Of a DNA stretch of 33,714 nt, positions 32,825-33,714 are shown in pieces. The notes beneath the pieces were generated by a model that saw only the letters and a program-made list of their open reading frames with translations, did no database searches and had not been told where the DNA came from. Location: assembly GCA_030530525.1 (NCBI GenBank), contig JAUMUT010000022.1, positions 619-34,332 of the forward strand, written 5' to 3'. How positions within the stretch are numbered: the stretch's first letter is position 1; each line of letters opens with the position of its first letter. The translations under genes were made by a program, and so were the position numbers. Source of the DNA: Capnocytophaga sp. GTDB lineage: Bacteria > Bacteroidota > Bacteroidia > Flavobacteriales > Flavobacteriaceae.

Positions 32825-32855
32825 CAAAGTTAAGGGGGCTTTTAAGGGAAAACAA
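32825..32855 (-). promoter_or_regulatory. Bacteroidetes-type promoter of the mob/tra operon
   Basis: On the - strand, TAACTTTG (32825-32832) matches TAnnTTTG exactly and TTG (32853-32855) lies 20 bases upstream as the -33 element. The predicted transcript start is near 32818, about 20 bases before the TTG start codon of mobA. Confidence 0.75.
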
Positions 32856-32872
32856 TAGGAACGTTTTGGACG

Positions 32873-32957
32873 TGGACTATAATGGACTACAATGGACTGA
32901 AAAGTCCAAACTTTAACACTTTTAAGATCTATAATGACCTATAATGGACTTTATAGG
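32873..32957. repeat. Repeat array with two perfect inverted repeats; candidate oriT or operator
   Basis: The 12-mer CTATAATGGACT occurs at 32877-32888 and again at 32939-32950, and degenerate copies (ACTACAATGG at 32886, CTATAATGAC at 32929) continue the 10-base phase. TGGACT-GAAA-AGTCCA (32893-32908) and CCTATAA-TGGACT-TTATAGG (32938-32957) are perfect inverted repeats. The array is upstream of the mob promoter, in the 279-base gene-free stretch between mobA and the toxin-antitoxin pair. In mobile elements oriT usually sits just upstream of the mob genes, and helically phased repeats suit relaxosome accessory proteins. Regulation of the mob promoter is the alternative. No nic site can be assigned. 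Confidence 0.65.
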
Positions 32958-33047
32958 TTACGTAATTTTAAGTTAATTTTAAGAAATAGACTAAAAATAA
33001 TGACTTTTTTTCCTCACTAAAAAAGGCTTTTTTTATAAAAAAAATCG

Positions 33048-33055
33048 TACTTTTG
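33048..33055 (+). promoter_or_regulatory. -7 box for the toxin-antitoxin pair
   Basis: TACTTTTG fits TAnnTTTG exactly and lies 22 bases before the antitoxin ATG. The -33 region is a T-run without a clear TTG. No palindromic operator overlaps it. Confidence 0.55.
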
Positions 33056-33077
33056 CCCAAAAATAAAAATAAGACGT

Positions 33078-33314
33078 ATGGAAACACTTACTATCCGACC
33101 TCCCAAAGGCGTTTCTTTGGATAAGGCTAAATTGGCATTAGAAAATTTAAATTTTGAAATCATTCCTAACACAAAAGATAGCGTACGAGTTTCTCCAGAG
33201 GTTTTAAATATTATTGATGAAGCCTTAGAAGAGGAGAAAAAAGGCATTTTTATAAGCAATGAAGCAGTATTACAAGAAGCAATAGAGTTTATCCAAAAAA
33301 CGGCTACCAAATGA
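33078..33314 (+). CDS. Antitoxin of a ParE/RelE-type module (DUF2683-like)
   Basis: A 78-residue acidic protein with an N-terminal strand block (ETLTIRPPKG), a central mixed region and C-terminal Glu/Ile helices that should wrap the toxin. The overall form resembles DUF2683-type antitoxins that precede ParE/RelE toxins in Bacteroidetes; this is from memory. It overlaps the toxin start by four bases (ATGA), the usual coupling that keeps antitoxin in excess. A TAnnTTTG box lies upstream. The reverse-strand frame over it is a shadow. Confidence 0.82.
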   Translation: METLTIRPPKGVSLDKAKLALENLNFEIIPNTKDSVRVSPEVLNIIDEALEEEKKGIFISNEAVLQEAIEFIQKTATK

Positions 33315-33619
33315 AAGAATTAACAATTGTATGGTTACCTAAAGCTAAAAAACAATTATTTCATATTTTAGCTTTTTGGATAGAAAAAAATAAATCTGCT
33401 ACGTATAGCTTAAAGATAGAAGAAGAAATAAGAAAAATGACCAATCACCTTTCTGTTAATCCTAAAATAGGGCAAAAGGTAGAATATAGAGAAGAGGTTC
33501 GTAGAATAATTATCCTTCGTCATTTTTCTATATTTTATAAAATAATAGAAGAGTTTGAAGAAATTCGTATTATAGCATTTTGGGATAATAGAAACGACCC
33601 TAATAAATTAAAAATATAA
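33311..33619 (+). CDS. ParE/RelE-superfamily toxin
   Basis: A 102-residue basic protein with the ParE/RelE fold signature: an N-terminal strand with WLPKAKKQL, a helix with LAFWIEKN, a Pro-Lys-Ile-Gly-Gln turn (about 57-61), then strands EVRRIIILRHFSIFYKI and EIRIIAFWDNRNDP. The final Trp-Asp-x-Arg-x-Asp-Pro tail is typical of ParE-type members in Bacteroidetes. ParE acts on gyrase and RelE on ribosome-bound mRNA; which applies cannot be told from sequence alone. The pair would stabilise the element. Confidence 0.88.
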   Translation: MKELTIVWLPKAKKQLFHILAFWIEKNKSATYSLKIEEEIRKMTNHLSVNPKIGQKVEYREEVRRIIILRHFSIFYKIIEEFEEIRIIAFWDNRNDPNKLKI

Positions 33620-33626
33620 ATTATAA

Positions 33627-33658
33627 AAAAATCCACTCTCGTAAGAAAGTGGATTTTT
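33627..33658. terminator. Hairpin terminator after the toxin
   Basis: A perfect 11-bp inverted repeat, AAAAATCCACT (33627-33637) with AGTGGATTTTT (33648-33658), and a 10-base loop. A and T runs flank both sides, so it can work in both directions. The toxin stop is eight bases before it. Confidence 0.85.
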
Positions 33659-33669
33659 ATTTTTATGAA

Positions 33670-33714
33670 TTACGACAAATTTAATACTTTTATTTCTGCA
33701 TTTATTTTACAAAC
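33670..33714 (-). CDS. Possible C-terminus of a gene running in from the right
   Basis: On the - strand one frame is open from the window edge to a TAA at 33670-33672, giving 14 residues with strand-like composition (NAEIKVLNLS at the end). The two-way terminator lies 11 bases beyond, as for the convergent pair at 4326-4365. A + strand frame starting with ATG at 33665 is also open to the edge, but it starts seven bases after a terminator with no promoter box. Only 45 bases are visible, so both are weak. Confidence 0.25.
   Translation of the reverse strand, partial: VCKINAEIKVLNLS

Noticed and set aside
33665-33714. Start of a + strand gene at the right edge
   Set aside because: Only 16 codons are visible, it begins seven bases after a terminator and no TAnnTTTG box precedes it; a convergent gene end is equally likely.
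1-33714. CRISPR array, tRNA or rRNA genes, insertion sequence
   Set aside because: I saw no regularly spaced long repeats, no cloverleaf or ribosomal motifs and no transposase-like protein with flanking inverted repeats.

Overview
This is an AT-rich accessory region from the Bacteroidota, most likely a flavobacterium (class Flavobacteriia). The grounds are a Bacteroidetes-type tra gene set in its usual order, promoter boxes of the TAnnTTTG type instead of sigma70 -10 boxes, lipoproteins with short Cys-Ser-Lys leaders, and Lys/Ile-rich proteins. The window looks like most of the transfer region of a conjugative plasmid or integrative conjugative element. I see no integrase, no recognisable replication initiator and no att repeats, so the two cannot be told apart here.

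Layout. (1) 2-3676, + strand: a tightly packed run of small genes of unknown function, four with clear membrane segments and one made of two tandem copies of a domain. (2) 3717-4310, +: a lipoprotein, followed by a two-way hairpin terminator. (3) 4408-13128, - strand: a DNA-processing block read toward the left. It has a 2030-residue Toprim primase-like/N6-methylase/SNF2-type helicase fusion, a lipoprotein, a DUF3945-like protein and an associated unknown protein. (4) 13134-18329, -: topoisomerase III, a small membrane protein, an M23 peptidase and the VirD4-type coupling protein. (5) 18444-30924, -: the mating-pore genes, running traA (ParA), two small genes, traE, traF, a small coiled-coil gene, traG (VirB4), four exported helical proteins, traJ, traK, traL, traM, traN. 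(6) 30926-32798, -: relaxase and its ribbon-helix-helix accessory protein, driven by a good promoter at 32825-32855. (7) 32873-32957: a repeat array with two perfect inverted repeats, a candidate oriT or operator. (8) 33078-33619, +: a ParE/RelE-type toxin-antitoxin pair with its own promoter and terminator.

How it works together. MobA and MobB would process the origin of transfer, probably in the 32.9 kb array. The coupling protein passes the complex to the TraE-TraN channel powered by TraG. The M23 peptidase opens the wall. Topoisomerase III and the giant fusion probably serve DNA processing or establishment in the recipient, and the toxin-antitoxin pair stabilises the element.

Most notable observations: a complete J-domain (with HPD) inserted between Walker A and Walker B of the VirB4-type ATPase TraG; a 162-residue second reading frame inside the disordered linker of the giant fusion, in a patch of raised GC; a shared C-terminal motif on four consecutive exported tra-region proteins; and the 10-bp-phased repeat array upstream of the mob genes.
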